From NCBI GenBank assembly GCA_965263375.1, contig OZ253669.1, positions 372,001 through 436,000 on the forward strand: a stretch of 64,000 nt of DNA. The letters run 5' to 3'. This stretch comes from JAJFFW01 sp965263375 (lineage in GTDB: Bacteria; Pseudomonadota; Alphaproteobacteria; Caulobacterales; Parvularculaceae). Both the position numbers and the translations under genes were made by a program. This document shows positions 9,115-19,200 of the stretch, in pieces. A model generated the notes under the pieces. That model did not search any database, was not told where the DNA came from, and saw only the letters and a program-made list of their open reading frames with translations. Every line of letters starts with the position of its first letter. Position 1 is the first letter of the stretch.

Positions 9115-10491
9115 GGTGATCTTCTGTTGGATGTCTAGATAAACGCTAGAGGGATCAGTTTTTCGACAAGAAAAAATCTTTATGCAGATTTTAAAGCCGT
9201 CTATTTCGATGGGCAAAATTTAAATGTGTTTGGTGAATTGAAAAAAAGTACAGCGCGAGCGATTCTTTCTCTCTCGATTTACTGCGAGCTATTGCCTCAC
9301 GTATATGATCAACATGCTGTTGTACTTCAAATACGTGGGCTGCTCTTACAGCCTCACCATTTATTTCCAGCAATCCACGCAAAAGATCTGATGACACTTC
9401 GGCTGTAAAACGCCGCCATGCTTAACCCATTCCATAGAATGGCGTAATCATAGCATCATGTAATAAAGTACCCATAATCTCCCCTTTCTTATTGGCATAA
9501 TATTTACAACATTAAAAATTATTTAGATGCAACAAAAAAACTACCGGTCTCGTTTTTTCTCCTTTTTAGATAAAAAGCTGGATTGCGCATGCAACCCAGC
9601 CCTTCGGCAAGAACGCGGTGTGCAATGCCGCATTTTCATGCCATGATGACGCTCGCGCCGTTCGACGAAGACCCGGTGCGCATTGTTCAAGCGATCACGG
9701 ATAGCGGCCGGAGAGTTGGGGGTTCGGCGCGGCGCTCCGCCAGAGCGATGATGACTGCGGTCAGCATATTTTTATCGGCGCGCGGCAAGACTGGCGTTCT
9801 GCTGCGCCGGGCATTTCTGGCACGTGATCGATGACGATACGCTTGCGTGGAGGGCTTGGAACTCTCCCTCTGCGACCTCTTTCAAGATTTGATTGTCAAG
9901 GGTGAGGCCAAAGACAGCTTTTCGAAGGGGCGGCTCTCGGCTACCATCTCTTTCATGCGCTCGTCTGGTCTGACTTGCAGACCATCATACTCTTTACGCT
10001 AGCGATAGTAGGTTTGCTCTGTGACGCCGCTGGAACGCACCGGTTGGCCCGTGGTTCCGCTGCGGCTCAACAGGACTTCTATCTCACGTAATTTCGCAAT
10101 GACTTCTTTAGGCTTGGATCTCTTGCCCAGTTCTCAGCTCCAATATTGGAGCCGGGTCTAGCTCAAATAACGGACCACCTTTAATGAGGCTGGCCATAGA
10201 AGCTCGCGTTTGAGTTCGAGACAAACCAATCAATGATGAACGCATTACTGACCGCTTTTTCATCCAAACATGGACTGAGCGGGCAGGCTTTATATCACGT
10301 TTGTGAACTTTTGATTGCTGAGCGACCTGTATTCCCACGGATTTCCTTTATGTACGGGGCTTTCGCCATGGCGCCAAACCAAAAGATTGCCTGTGGCCAA
10401 CTGCTAATCTGTTTAGAACACCCCTAAAAGTAACGCACTTTTATGTAACCAGCTTTTGATAAAAAATTTAAAACATATGCGGGAGGAAACA
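9115..10491. other. Decayed intergenic DNA before the first TonB receptor
   Basis: Almost 1.4 kb without an intact gene. A relict open stretch on the minus strand (9191 to about 9410) ends in stop codons both sides and has no recognised homologue. The part from about 9600 to 10130 holds a broken IS3-family transposase (separate entry). The last 120 bp contain the receptor promoter and RBS. Confidence 0.6.
9610..10135 (-). pseudogene. IS3-family transposase remnant (orfA and start of orfB)
   Basis: Read on the minus strand, the frame gives KPKEVIAKLREIEVLLSRS, then QPVRSSGVTEQTYYR, a stop, and RKEYDGLQ. This is the helix-turn-helix start of IS3-family OrfA (compare family EEIVAKLRQ...GVTEVTYYRWR.EYGGL). 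Further on, LDNQILKEVAEG (end of OrfA) and RADKNMLTAVIIALAER (start of OrfB) appear in shifted frames. Several stops and frameshifts show it is dead. Terminal repeats were not identified, so the boundaries are approximate. Confidence 0.7.
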
Positions 10492-12984
10492 ATGAGGAAA
10501 TTTCACAAGAAGGCCTGGTTGATGGCCGCGGCTGTAACGCCGTTTTTAGTTACGAGTGCTGCGGCGCAATCAAGTAACGATGGGGCTACGCAATCTGCTG
10601 ACGCTAGTGTGCAGACAGACGACAGACGTAAACTCGACATAATGGTGGTCGAAGCGCGTAAGAAAGCAGAAAGCCTTCAGGATGTGCCGGTTGTTGTTCA
10701 AGCTTTCGACTCTGAGACATTAGAGGCTTTTGGAACATCCAGTTTTAAAGATCTAAATAGTCTTGTTGCGGGACTAAGTGTTTATTCAGAAGGTACGCTT
10801 AACCCGAAGATTGCTCTTCGAGGCGTTACGGGCAACGATATCAATGCCATGAGTGATGAACCGGTGTCTGTTGTTATGGACGGTGTCGCCCACAGCTCCT
10901 CTCAGATTTTTCGATATGGCCTCTTTGACGTTGAAGCCGCTGAGGTTCTAAAAGGTCCGCAGGCGCTATATTTCGGTAAGAACAGCCCTGGCGGTATCAT
11001 CGCTATCCGGACCAAAATGCCGACTGATGAATTCTTTGTAGAACTTCAAACGGGCTATGAGTTTAACGGCGACCGTGTTTTTGGGCATGGCATCATTTCT
11101 GGCCCAATTACTGATAACTGGGGCGGTCGTCTGGCCATTAAGGGGCAGGATTCGCAAGGTTTCTTCACGAATACCTTCGGTGATGGCTTTGAGGATGATC
11201 CAAGTGTTGCCCAGCCATTTGATGATAGAGGTCCGAACTATTCTGACATTTTGAGCATTGCAACGCTGCAGGGCGAGTATGATCGCGCAGAAATCGTGTT
11301 CAAAGGTTTGTATGGCCGCCGCACGGGTGGGCAGTATAACCAAGTTCAGAATTTCGTATGTGACGACACAGTTTTTGTACAAAACCCGAATTCGGATTGT
11401 ACATTAAATGACCGTTTTGCAACGGCGCCATTCACATCGAGTGACGAGGTTTTAAATATCACGAACTTCCAAAGAACTGCACCCACTTTGGTCGAAGACA
11501 GACCGTCGCATGAATATAACCTGACGCAGCTGACGCTCGATGTCTCTTACGATCTTTCTGAGAATTGGGAATTCAATAGTATCACTGGTTATGTGAATAT
11601 TGATAATTTCTACTTTGGTAACGTGGCTGAGCGTTCGCTCGATCCGTCCCAGTCATTAGGAATTTATCAGGGTGTTGACGTTGAGCAATTCTCCCAGGAG
11701 GTTCGCTTCTACGGTGATTTTGGTGGCTTGCGTACAACCCTTGGCGGCTTTTATGACGATCGCAGAACCGACGCTGAAGGCACTGTTTGGGTTAATCCGG
11801 GCGTCGCGCTTACCCCTGAAAGTGAGGTTTTTGTAAGTCAGAATTCATGGTCAGTTTTTGGTCAGGTTGAAGTTGATTTAACAGATACACTTTCTGTTTC
11901 CGCCGGTGGTCGTTACACTGAGGAAGACAGAGAGACTGGGGGCGGTTTCCTCGGAGATCCAAACGCAACGTATAATGTGAGCCCCGATACTTTATCGGAA
12001 AACAATTTCTCACCAGAGGTTACTGTTTCCTGGGACGCCACTGATGACCTGAATTTCTTTGCCAGCTACAAGGAAGGCTTCAAATCAGGCGGCTTTAACG
12101 CATCAACCACAGACAGGGCTGTTACTGTTGGCGATCCAGCGAACGCGATTGATGATTCCTTCTTAGCTGAAACAGTTAACGGCTTCGAAGTCGGATTTAA
12201 ATCCGAATGGTTCGATAACACCTTGCGTCTTAACGGTGCATTCTACACTTACGAATATGATGATCTGCAACTTTCTGTTGTGACCGAGGTTGTCGTCAAC
12301 GGTATTGCGTCGCCGGTGGTGTCGACCGACAATGCCGGATCGGCTGATATTAAGGGTGTTGAGTTTGATATGCTTTGGCTAACGCCAATTGAAGGCCTAA
12401 GCATGACAGGCTATGTTGCCTATAATGACAGTACCTACACAGATTATATCTCCGAATGTAGTGATTTCCAGCTTTTCACTGACCCTACTGGTTGCGACGT
12501 TAATGTTGATACCAGCGGTGTAAATGGCGGTTTGGATACGAGCGCTGGCGGTATATTTGATGTGATCACTGACAATGGTTTCGACTCCCAAGACAGAGCC
12601 GGAACGCCGCTTACCAACGCGCCAAAATGGTCAGGCTCTGTAGGCGTAAACTATGACACGCTGGTAACAAACAATCATGGCTTTAGAGGGAATTTGCTCC
12701 TTAGCTTCAATAGTGATCAGAACGCATCTGCTGATAACAATCCGCTTGCTATTCAAGAGGCCCATGTGATCTTGAACGGTGGCATCGGGTTCTACGAAGA
12801 GAACGGCGGTTGGGAGCTTGAACTCATCGGGCGCAATTTGACCGATGAAGTCGTATTGGTCGATGCTTTCAATCAATCACGTTCAGGTAGCGCAACAACG
12901 CCGCGTTTTCTGGGCGGGGTACGAAACGCACCACGTGAGATTATGCTTCAGCTGACAGTTAGACCGCAAAGCTTGTTTAACTAA
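10492..12984 (+). CDS. TonB-dependent outer-membrane receptor
   Basis: An 830-aa receptor for energised uptake across the outer membrane. A signal peptide (MRKFHKKAWLMAAAVTPFLV...AAA) is followed by a plug domain with QDVPVVVQAFD and GVTGNDINAMSDEPVSVVMD. The 22-strand barrel ends in an aromatic residue (SLFN). It lacks the STN signalling extension. I place the start at the ATG at 10492 because GGGAGGAAAC lies just upstream; an upstream start would lack an RBS and put charged residues before the signal peptide. It is followed by a strong terminator, so it is monocistronic. The substrate cannot be told. IS3 scraps lie on both sides. Confidence 0.88.
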   Translation: MRKFHKKAWLMAAAVTPFLVTSAAAQSSNDGATQSADASVQTDDRRKLDIMVVEARKKAESLQDVPVVVQAFDSETLEAFGTSSFKDLNSLVAGLSVYSEGTLNPKIALRGVTGNDINAMSDEPVSVVMDGVAHSSSQIFRYGLFDVEAAEVLKGPQALYFGKNSPGGIIAIRTKMPTDEFFVELQTGYEFNGDRVFGHGIISGPITDNWGGRLAIKGQDSQGFFTNTFGDGFEDDPSVAQPFDDRGPNYSDILSIATLQGEYDRAEIVFKGLYGRRTGGQYNQVQNFVCDDTVFVQNPNSDCTLNDRFATAPFTSSDEVLNITNFQRTAPTLVEDRPSHEYNLTQLTLDVSYDLSENWEFNSITGYVNIDNFYFGNVAERSLDPSQSLGIYQGVDVEQFSQEVRFYGDFGGLRTTLGGFYDDRRTDAEGTVWVNPGVALTPESEVFVSQNSWSVFGQVEVDLTDTLSVSAGGRYTEEDRETGGGFLGDPNATYNVSPDTLSENNFSPEVTVSWDATDDLNFFASYKEGFKSGGFNASTTDRAVTVGDPANAIDDSFLAETVNGFEVGFKSEWFDNTLRLNGAFYTYEYDDLQLSVVTEVVVNGIASPVVSTDNAGSADIKGVEFDMLWLTPIEGLSMTGYVAYNDSTYTDYISECSDFQLFTDPTGCDVNVDTSGVNGGLDTSAGGIFDVITDNGFDSQDRAGTPLTNAPKWSGSVGVNYDTLVTNNHGFRGNLLLSFNSDQNASADNNPLAIQEAHVILNGGIGFYEENGGWELELIGRNLTDEVVLVDAFNQSRSGSATTPRFLGGVRNAPREIMLQLTVRPQSLFN

Positions 12985-13010
12985 TCAGATACACCTGATC
13001 CAAGGTTAGA

Positions 13011-13041
13011 TTCCGGCGCTTTTCAGCGTCGGAATTTTTTT
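13011..13041 (+). terminator. Rho-independent terminator of the TonB receptor gene
   Basis: A nine-base stem TTCCGGCGC / GCGTCGGAA (one G-T pair) with a six-base loop is followed directly by TTTTTTT. It lies 26 bp after the stop codon. Confidence 0.85.
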
Positions 13042-13056
13042 ATTCTATCAATAACC

Positions 13057-13258
13057 TCCACCTTCGGTGGAGGATTGGACGCGTTCTGCATTGTAGTTAG
13101 GAGACCGCAGGTTGTCGGCGTTATCAGGTTGTTAAAATCTACAGTTGGCGGTTTTTCCTCCCTCGCTTGCGGGGGAGGAGAACTGAGACGCTCGTTGATC
13201 CAAAGACCGCCTCTGGCGGTCCCAAGCGAAGCGTTTCAAACCTCCACCTCTGGTGGAG
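13057..13258. repeat. Cluster of four hairpin repeats
   Basis: Four separate palindromes lie within 200 bp. CCTCCACC-TTC-GGTGGAGG is at 13057-13075 and a CCTCCCTCGC/GCGGGGGAGG stem near 13148-13170. GACCGCC-TCT-GGCGGTC is near 13204-13220 and CCTCCACC-TCT-GGTGGAGG near 13240-13258. The first and last share identical arms and differ only in the loop. They lie outside any gene, and only the first follows the terminator closely. They resemble intergenic palindromic repeat units rather than terminators, as none has a T tract. Confidence 0.7.
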
Positions 13259-13282
13259 GTCAATGACTTTGTTTTGCATTTG

Positions 13283-13400
13283 TTGAAAGTATTCCGTCCC
13301 CATAACTCTTTAGGCTACAAACCTCGGGCTCTCAAAACTCTTGAAAGTATACCTTCAACTCGGCCGATCTGGCCTCCGCCGTGCGGAAGACCCAACCAGA
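13283..13400 (+). pseudogene. IS3-family OrfB C-terminal fragment
   Basis: The plus-strand frame reads FRPHNSLGYKPRALKTLES, the conserved tail of IS3-family integrase-type transposases (family RPHSSLGYRPPAPE). It is followed by a Trp/Pro-rich end. No upstream catalytic part is present, so it is a fragment. The orientation is opposite to the orfA remnant at 9.6-10.1 kb. Confidence 0.65.
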
Positions 13401-13669
13401 CCAGCCTTCCAGCCGAGCCAATCTCATGGTTATATAGAAGGTGGCTGCGCCATCGGGGTTTTGTCAGTTGCTCGAATGGGGTTATTAATTAGGGGATTGT
13501 ATTACGCCAAACTGATACCTTAAGGGTCGATATGCAGTTTGAATATAATAATGCTGATTACGTTGAGATGGCGCGCGATATTCCAGCCTTTGCGCCGAAT
13601 ATGCCCGCGTGGCGACATATTTGAACGTATAGACCGTCTCAGCATTGTAAATGCGTCCGACAAGACTTT

Positions 13670-13683
13670 AAAGAACGTTCTTT
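13670..13683. promoter_or_regulatory. Perfect 14-bp palindrome upstream of the LysR gene
   Basis: AAAGAACGTTCTTT lies 39 bp before the LysR start at 13722. The position and symmetry fit an autoregulatory operator; this is an inference. Confidence 0.4.
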
Positions 13684-13721
13684 GATATATTGTAACCAAA
13701 GCAACACTAAAGCAGGGCAAA

Positions 13722-14651
13722 ATGATTACTAACGCAATGAGGACTAATCCGCGTGCGGCGCCGCTCAACCCGCTTCGTACTTTTGCGGTTGCTTTCCGTC
13801 ATAGTTCATTTACAGCCGCTGCTCAGGAGATGAATATCAGTCAGGTGGCGGTAAGCCGCCAGATCTCGATTCTGGAAGATTATCTTGGCGTGCAGTTATT
13901 CGAGCGCGGCACAAGCTGGGTAAAGCTTACAGTCGTTGGGAAGGTATTTGGCGATCGAATTTCGCCATTGTTTCAGGAAATTGAGGATGCGACCCAACAT
14001 TTGAGGGGAGCAAGTATAGAGTCGATGGTAAACATTCGCTCCTATCCAACGTTTATCAATTACTGGCTCATGCCGCGCCTTTCTCGGTTTGTTGAGAAGC
14101 ACCCGGCCTTTGAATTCAGCTTTAATGACAAAGTCGAGCGGTTGGATTTCAATGGAACGCAACTCGATTTCGCGGTTCAGTTGGGGCAAGGCGAATGGCG
14201 TGACTGCGAAGCAAGACTCTTGTTCGATGAAGAGATCGATATTGTCTGTAGTCCGGAATATCTTGAACGTATTGGCGGTGTCAGTGGGCCAGAAGATCTT
14301 GCGAAAGCAAGGCTGCTTTACCCCTATTATCGACAGAAAATGCTGTTTGAGAAATGGGCTATGAAAAACGGTGTCGAAGATCTGATTCCGCAACATGGCT
14401 TTCATTTTCAAGCAGCAACAACAGCATATGAAGCAGCCCTGAACGGCGTGGGCATGTGTATGGCTCAGCTTAGCTTCGTAGATAAGGCCATTCGAGATGG
14501 ACGCCTTGTTCGGCCAATCCCGACAACGATGAGCACGGATACTCAGTTTTGGATTGTTTGGCCAAAGAACCGGTCAACGAATACGCCCGCAAAGAAGGCG
14601 ATTGACTGGATTCTCGAAGAGGCAGGCCAGCCAAAAGCGTTCTTTAACTAG
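13722..14651 (+). CDS. LysR-family regulator, GcvA-like
   Basis: A 309-aa LysR regulator. The N-terminal HTH (about residues 10-70, with NISQVAVSRQISILEDYLGV) precedes a periplasmic-binding-protein-like effector domain. NPLRTFAVAFRHSSFTAAA is typical of the GcvA group. An ATG at 13737 is an alternative start. It converges on the MFS gene and may control the MFS/carboxylic-acid-reductase locus, but no shared operator is visible. Confidence 0.87.
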   Translation: MITNAMRTNPRAAPLNPLRTFAVAFRHSSFTAAAQEMNISQVAVSRQISILEDYLGVQLFERGTSWVKLTVVGKVFGDRISPLFQEIEDATQHLRGASIESMVNIRSYPTFINYWLMPRLSRFVEKHPAFEFSFNDKVERLDFNGTQLDFAVQLGQGEWRDCEARLLFDEEIDIVCSPEYLERIGGVSGPEDLAKARLLYPYYRQKMLFEKWAMKNGVEDLIPQHGFHFQAATTAYEAALNGVGMCMAQLSFVDKAIRDGRLVRPIPTTMSTDTQFWIVWPKNRSTNTPAKKAIDWILEEAGQPKAFFN

Positions 14652-14742
14652 AACGTCGATCATAAGATGCGCATAACGGTTAGGGCTGTGCAGTGTATTG
14701 TTGCCATGATGGGCTGATGATTGATCGGTTCTTCTGTCATTG

Positions 14743-16038
14743 TCAGGCTCCGGCAGGTTTTAATTCTTCTTGTGCTTCTTCGTTCATATCATCGATCGAT
14801 TGAGCAGGGAGAACCTTTAAAAGGCCAGCGAACATCGCAACGCCCAAAGGGCACAGTAATGCAAATCCCAGCAAGCCGTAACGCAGTGATGCATTGCCAT
14901 AATTGGCTTGCAGAACATCACTGACCATCCCAACGATAAGCGGGAAGATGCCGACACCGATGATGCTGACACACATAATTTTCAATGCCACCGCAACGCC
15001 ACGTTTATTGGCGGCAATAACGTAATGAATGACTGAATATGAGGGGACAAAGGACCCAACTAACAGACCTTTGATGAGTACAATCGCTGCAAAGAGGATC
15101 GGGAGATTAGAAGATAGAAAACCGATGATGGCAATTGGGCCAGCGATAGTAAGAAACAGCGCTGGCATGCCCGCCAACCACTTTACGCTACGACGGTAAA
15201 GGCGATCGGTTACGATACCAGAAAGCAGTGAGCCGCCGACAGAACCGAGCAATGTACTGCCGAAAAGAAATGTTCCGATCTCGCCATAAGACATCTCGAA
15301 GTTTCTGTTCATGTAAGACGGCAACCAGGTTGCGATAACAAACATATATCCACTTGCAGCCACATGGCCGCCAGTCGCGAGCAGGTAAGACGGATTTTTA
15401 ATGACGAAGAGCATTGTTGAGAACATATTGTCATTACGCTGCTCTTGGTTGGTTGCGGCAGGTCTGGCCGGTTCCTTCATGAACAAATAGAACGCCAATG
15501 CAACCAACAGGCCGGGCAGTCCGACGCAGATCATCGCCGCGCGCCAGCCATAATGCTCGGCCATCAATCCACCAAACAGATAGGCGGTTGCAGATCCCAA
15601 TGTGCCACCAGCAAAATATAATCCGATTGCGGTGCTTCTATCCTTTGCTTCATATGTGTCTGAAATAATAGAATGTGCCGCTGGAGAGCAACCGCCTTCG
15701 CCAACGCCGACGCTGACCCGGGCAAGTAGGATCTGTGCAAAGTTTGTCGCAAACCCCGTCGCCGCTGTTGCCAAGCTCCAAACCGTAAGGCATGCGGACA
15801 GCATTTTGACGCGATTTGTTTTGTCGGCCAGCCGCCCTAAGGGCAGGCCTGCTATAGAGTAGAACAGCGCAAAAGCCAGGCCGGAAATCATAGCAAGCTG
15901 GGTGTCTGTAAGACCAAGATCTTCCTTGATGGGATCGAACAAAACGGCAACAACCTGCCGGTCCATCATCGCCAGGAAATAAGCTGTGGATAGGGCAAAT
16001 GCGACTTTATGTTTTGACAGTAGTTGTAAGATTTTCAT
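14743..16038 (-). CDS. Major facilitator superfamily transporter, Spinster-like
   Basis: A 431-aa inner-membrane protein with about 12 predicted membrane segments and the usual central loop near residue 200. The N-terminal MDRQVVAVL, GRLADKTNR (the MFS A-loop motif) and VGVGEGGCSPAA in helix 4-5 match the Spinster-like branch. Bacterial members move organic acids, lipids or drugs. It is divergent from the carboxylic acid reductase gene, suggesting a role in importing its acid substrate or exporting a product. The substrate is unknown. Confidence 0.85.
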   Translation of the reverse strand: MKILQLLSKHKVAFALSTAYFLAMMDRQVVAVLFDPIKEDLGLTDTQLAMISGLAFALFYSIAGLPLGRLADKTNRVKMLSACLTVWSLATAATGFATNFAQILLARVSVGVGEGGCSPAAHSIISDTYEAKDRSTAIGLYFAGGTLGSATAYLFGGLMAEHYGWRAAMICVGLPGLLVALAFYLFMKEPARPAATNQEQRNDNMFSTMLFVIKNPSYLLATGGHVAASGYMFVIATWLPSYMNRNFEMSYGEIGTFLFGSTLLGSVGGSLLSGIVTDRLYRRSVKWLAGMPALFLTIAGPIAIIGFLSSNLPILFAAIVLIKGLLVGSFVPSYSVIHYVIAANKRGVAVALKIMCVSIIGVGIFPLIVGMVSDVLQANYGNASLRYGLLGFALLCPLGVAMFAGLLKVLPAQSIDDMNEEAQEELKPAGA

Positions 16039-16232
16039 AGATCAGTCCACAGCTTAGCTTGCGTATAATGTTAGTTCAGCCAAGGATAAAAACAGCCCAA
16101 CCTGCAAGCGCTCACTGGCAAAGCTTTGATCAGTCTCATGCCGTTATCTTCGAGTGTTAGGATGTCTGGCATCCATCCGCGGTTGCGCCCGTATTGCGGG
16201 GCGCGCGCACAGGCAACCAATGGACGTTAGAC

Positions 16233-19200
16233 ATGGAAAAAGCATCCGTTCAAGAAAACACCACGAAAAAGCAAGATTTAGCGGCTGAACGTGCGTCCGC
16301 TCTGGTAAAAAGCGACCCACAGCTGCGTGCGCTTGTTCCTGATTTCGACTTAACTGGGGCCTTGTCTGGCGATGGTTTCATGCTCGAGCGCATTCTGGAT
16401 GCGCTTTTTACGCACTATAAAGATCGTCCTGTCATGGGGCGGCGGCGATACGAATTGAAAAGCGCGTCTGGCGCATCTGATGTATCCAGACATTATCTGC
16501 CCGCGTTTGATGAAATCACATATGGAGAATTGCAAAGGCGTATTCGCGCCCTTGCGATGGCCTGGCGCAATGACCCAAGATGTTCTGTTCAAGCGGACGA
16601 GTTTGTAGCCATTATGGGCTTTAGCGGTATTGATTTCGCAACCATCGATTATGCGTGCGCGTTCGCTCATACCGTTTCAGTTCCTATCCAAAGTTCTGTC
16701 GGAAGCCGTGATCTTATAGATATGCTGGAGAGAGTTGAGCCAAGCGTTCTGGCGACGTCGATTGAAGATCTGGATTTCGCTGTTGAGCGAACCTTGGAGC
16801 AGGCATCCATCCGTGCAGTAATCGTATTTGACTTTGATCCATGTGTCACAAGCGAGGAGAATGCATTTAATGCCGCGCAAAGTGCGTTGCACGCTGCCGG
16901 TCGATCGATAAATATCATCAGTCTGGACGCGCTCATCGAAGACAATGCGAATATCGAATGGAGCTTCTTGCCGCCGCATCGCGATGGGTGGGATCGGTTG
17001 AACGCGCTCATCCATTCGTCGGGCAGCACAGGTGTTCCAAAAGGTGCGATGATCACTGATCGAGCCTTGCGATCGATGTGGTTGCGTCGCCATACGGGTA
17101 TTCCGGTGGTTGGTTTTGGGCTTGCGCCGCTAAATCATCTCATGGCGCGCGCCTCCTTGATATCTTGCCTGCGATGTGGGGGAACGAATTACTTTACGTT
17201 GAAATCCGACATGTCCACGCTCTTTGAGGACATTCGGATTGCGCGACCGACCACAATTACCTTCTTTCCCCGCATCTTGGAGCTGGTTTACCAACACTAT
17301 CAAAGCCAGGTCGCCGAGCAGGTGCGGAATGGAGTTGATACGGCAGTTGCCGAACAATCTGTACGCGATGAAATGTCGAAGACATTTCTGGGGGACAGAC
17401 TGATTGGCAGCACGGTTGGCGGCGCGCCGCTTGCACCGGCGATCCACAATTTCGTTGAAGATTGTTTTAACGTCTTCTTGTCTAATGGATACGGCAACAC
17501 GGAAGCCGGAAACGGCATGCTCGCGTTAGACGGGGTCATCCAGAGCCCGCCCGTCATAGAGTATAAGCTCCGAGACGTTCCCGAGCTTGGGTATTACGTG
17601 ACCGACAAACCTTATCCGCGTGGTGAACTGTGCTATAAAACTGAAACCGGAATTGTCGGCTATTATAAACAGCCAGAAGCTACGGCAGCGCTTTTTGATG
17701 AAGATGGCTTTAGCTGTACCGGCGATATCGTTGAAGAGCGCAAACCTGGCCACATTGCCGTTATTGATCGGCGCAAAGATGTTTTAAAGTTGTCGCAAGG
17801 TGAGTATGTGGCGCTTGGCCGCCTAGGGACGATTTTCGAAGAAAAGAGTCCTTTCATTCACCAGATCTACCTCTACGGCACGTCGCTGACGTCCTATCTG
17901 TTGGCCGTTATTGTCCCCGAGGCGGATCAAATCGAAAAAGAACTGGGCGCAGACGCCGCGCAAGCAGACATCAAGAGACTTTTACGCAAAGAACTGCTCA
18001 ATGTCGCAAAAATTGCGGAGCTAAAATCTTTTGAAGTGCCACGTGATTTCATCATAGATCCAGAGCTTTTCTCACAAGAGAATGGCCTGTTGTCGAGTGT
18101 TCGCAAACGGTTGCGGCCTGCTCTAAAGGCGAAATACGGCCCAACACTTGATCAAATGTATGAAGACAATGAGCGCAAACAAACGGACGAATTAGAAGCG
18201 CTGAAAGATCCAAAGAGTTCCCTTACCACACAGGAAAAGCTCATACGGCTTGCGGCCTTGAACTTAGGTGTCGACGTCAATGAGATCTCACAGACGCGCT
18301 CTTTCGACGAGCTCGGCGGCGATTCCCTTGGGGCCGTGATCTTTTCATTGGCCATCGAAGAAGTGTTTGCGGTATCCGTTCCGGCCGACGAAATTCTTGC
18401 CCCAACCGGAAATATCTGTGCATGGGCGCGTTCAATTGATAAAATTATCGAGCTAGGAGCGGACGCTTTATCGCCCTTTGAACAGGTGCACGGAAAAGAT
18501 CGAACACAAATTCATGCGGCGGATTTAAAACTCTCCTCTTTTATCGATCCTGCGGTGCTCGATGCGGCTAAGGACCTGCCAGAGGCGAGCGCGAAACCTC
18601 AATCAGAACATGTGCTGATCACGGGGGCGAATGGTTTTCTGGGCCGCATCACCTGCATTGACTGGCTAAAACGTGTCGCAAAAGGCGATGGAAAAGTTAT
18701 TTGCCTTATCCGTGCAAAGAATGATCAAGACGCTTATGCGCGCCTTGAAAAATCCTTTGCGGACGGCGGCGCAGAGTTGTTGGCAGATTTTCGTGAGTTG
18801 TCAAAAGGGCGTTTGCAAGTCCTTGCAGGTGACATTTCAGAATCTGATTTTGGCCTTGATACAGAAACATATAAGGCGCTGGCAAAATCAGTGACGCGGA
18901 TTGTGCATATTGCCGCGCTGGTTAATCACGTCATGCAATATGAACATATGTTCAAGCCTAATGTTTGCGGCGTTGCGGAGATTATCAAATTCGCTATATC
19001 ACAACAAACAAAGCCGATTGTGTTTGTCTCATCAGCTGGTGTTGGCCCCTTCCTGGAGGCCGATCCTGAAAGTGAGACTGGAACAAAGCTCGCTGAAACA
19101 ATCACGCTGTCAGACAATTACGCGGCGGGATATGGCGCGACCAAATGGGCCGGTGAGCACCTTTTGAAGGTTGCACATGACGTCTACGGAATGCCGATTC

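Larger units (their letters stand above)
13259..13721. other. Gene-free stretch upstream of the LysR gene
   Basis: About 460 bp. The first part carries an IS3 OrfB C-terminal fragment (separate entry) and the middle shows no supported gene. The last 60 bp hold a perfect palindrome and the LysR promoter. Confidence 0.5.

Noticed and set aside
9191..9397. 68-aa minus-strand gene
   Set aside because: It starts with GTG without an RBS, has a stop just upstream, and shows no recognisable family; it looks like relict DNA.
13520..13768. 82-aa minus-strand membrane-like ORF
   Set aside because: It overlaps the LysR start and its promoter palindrome, with no RBS. It is most likely a chance frame.
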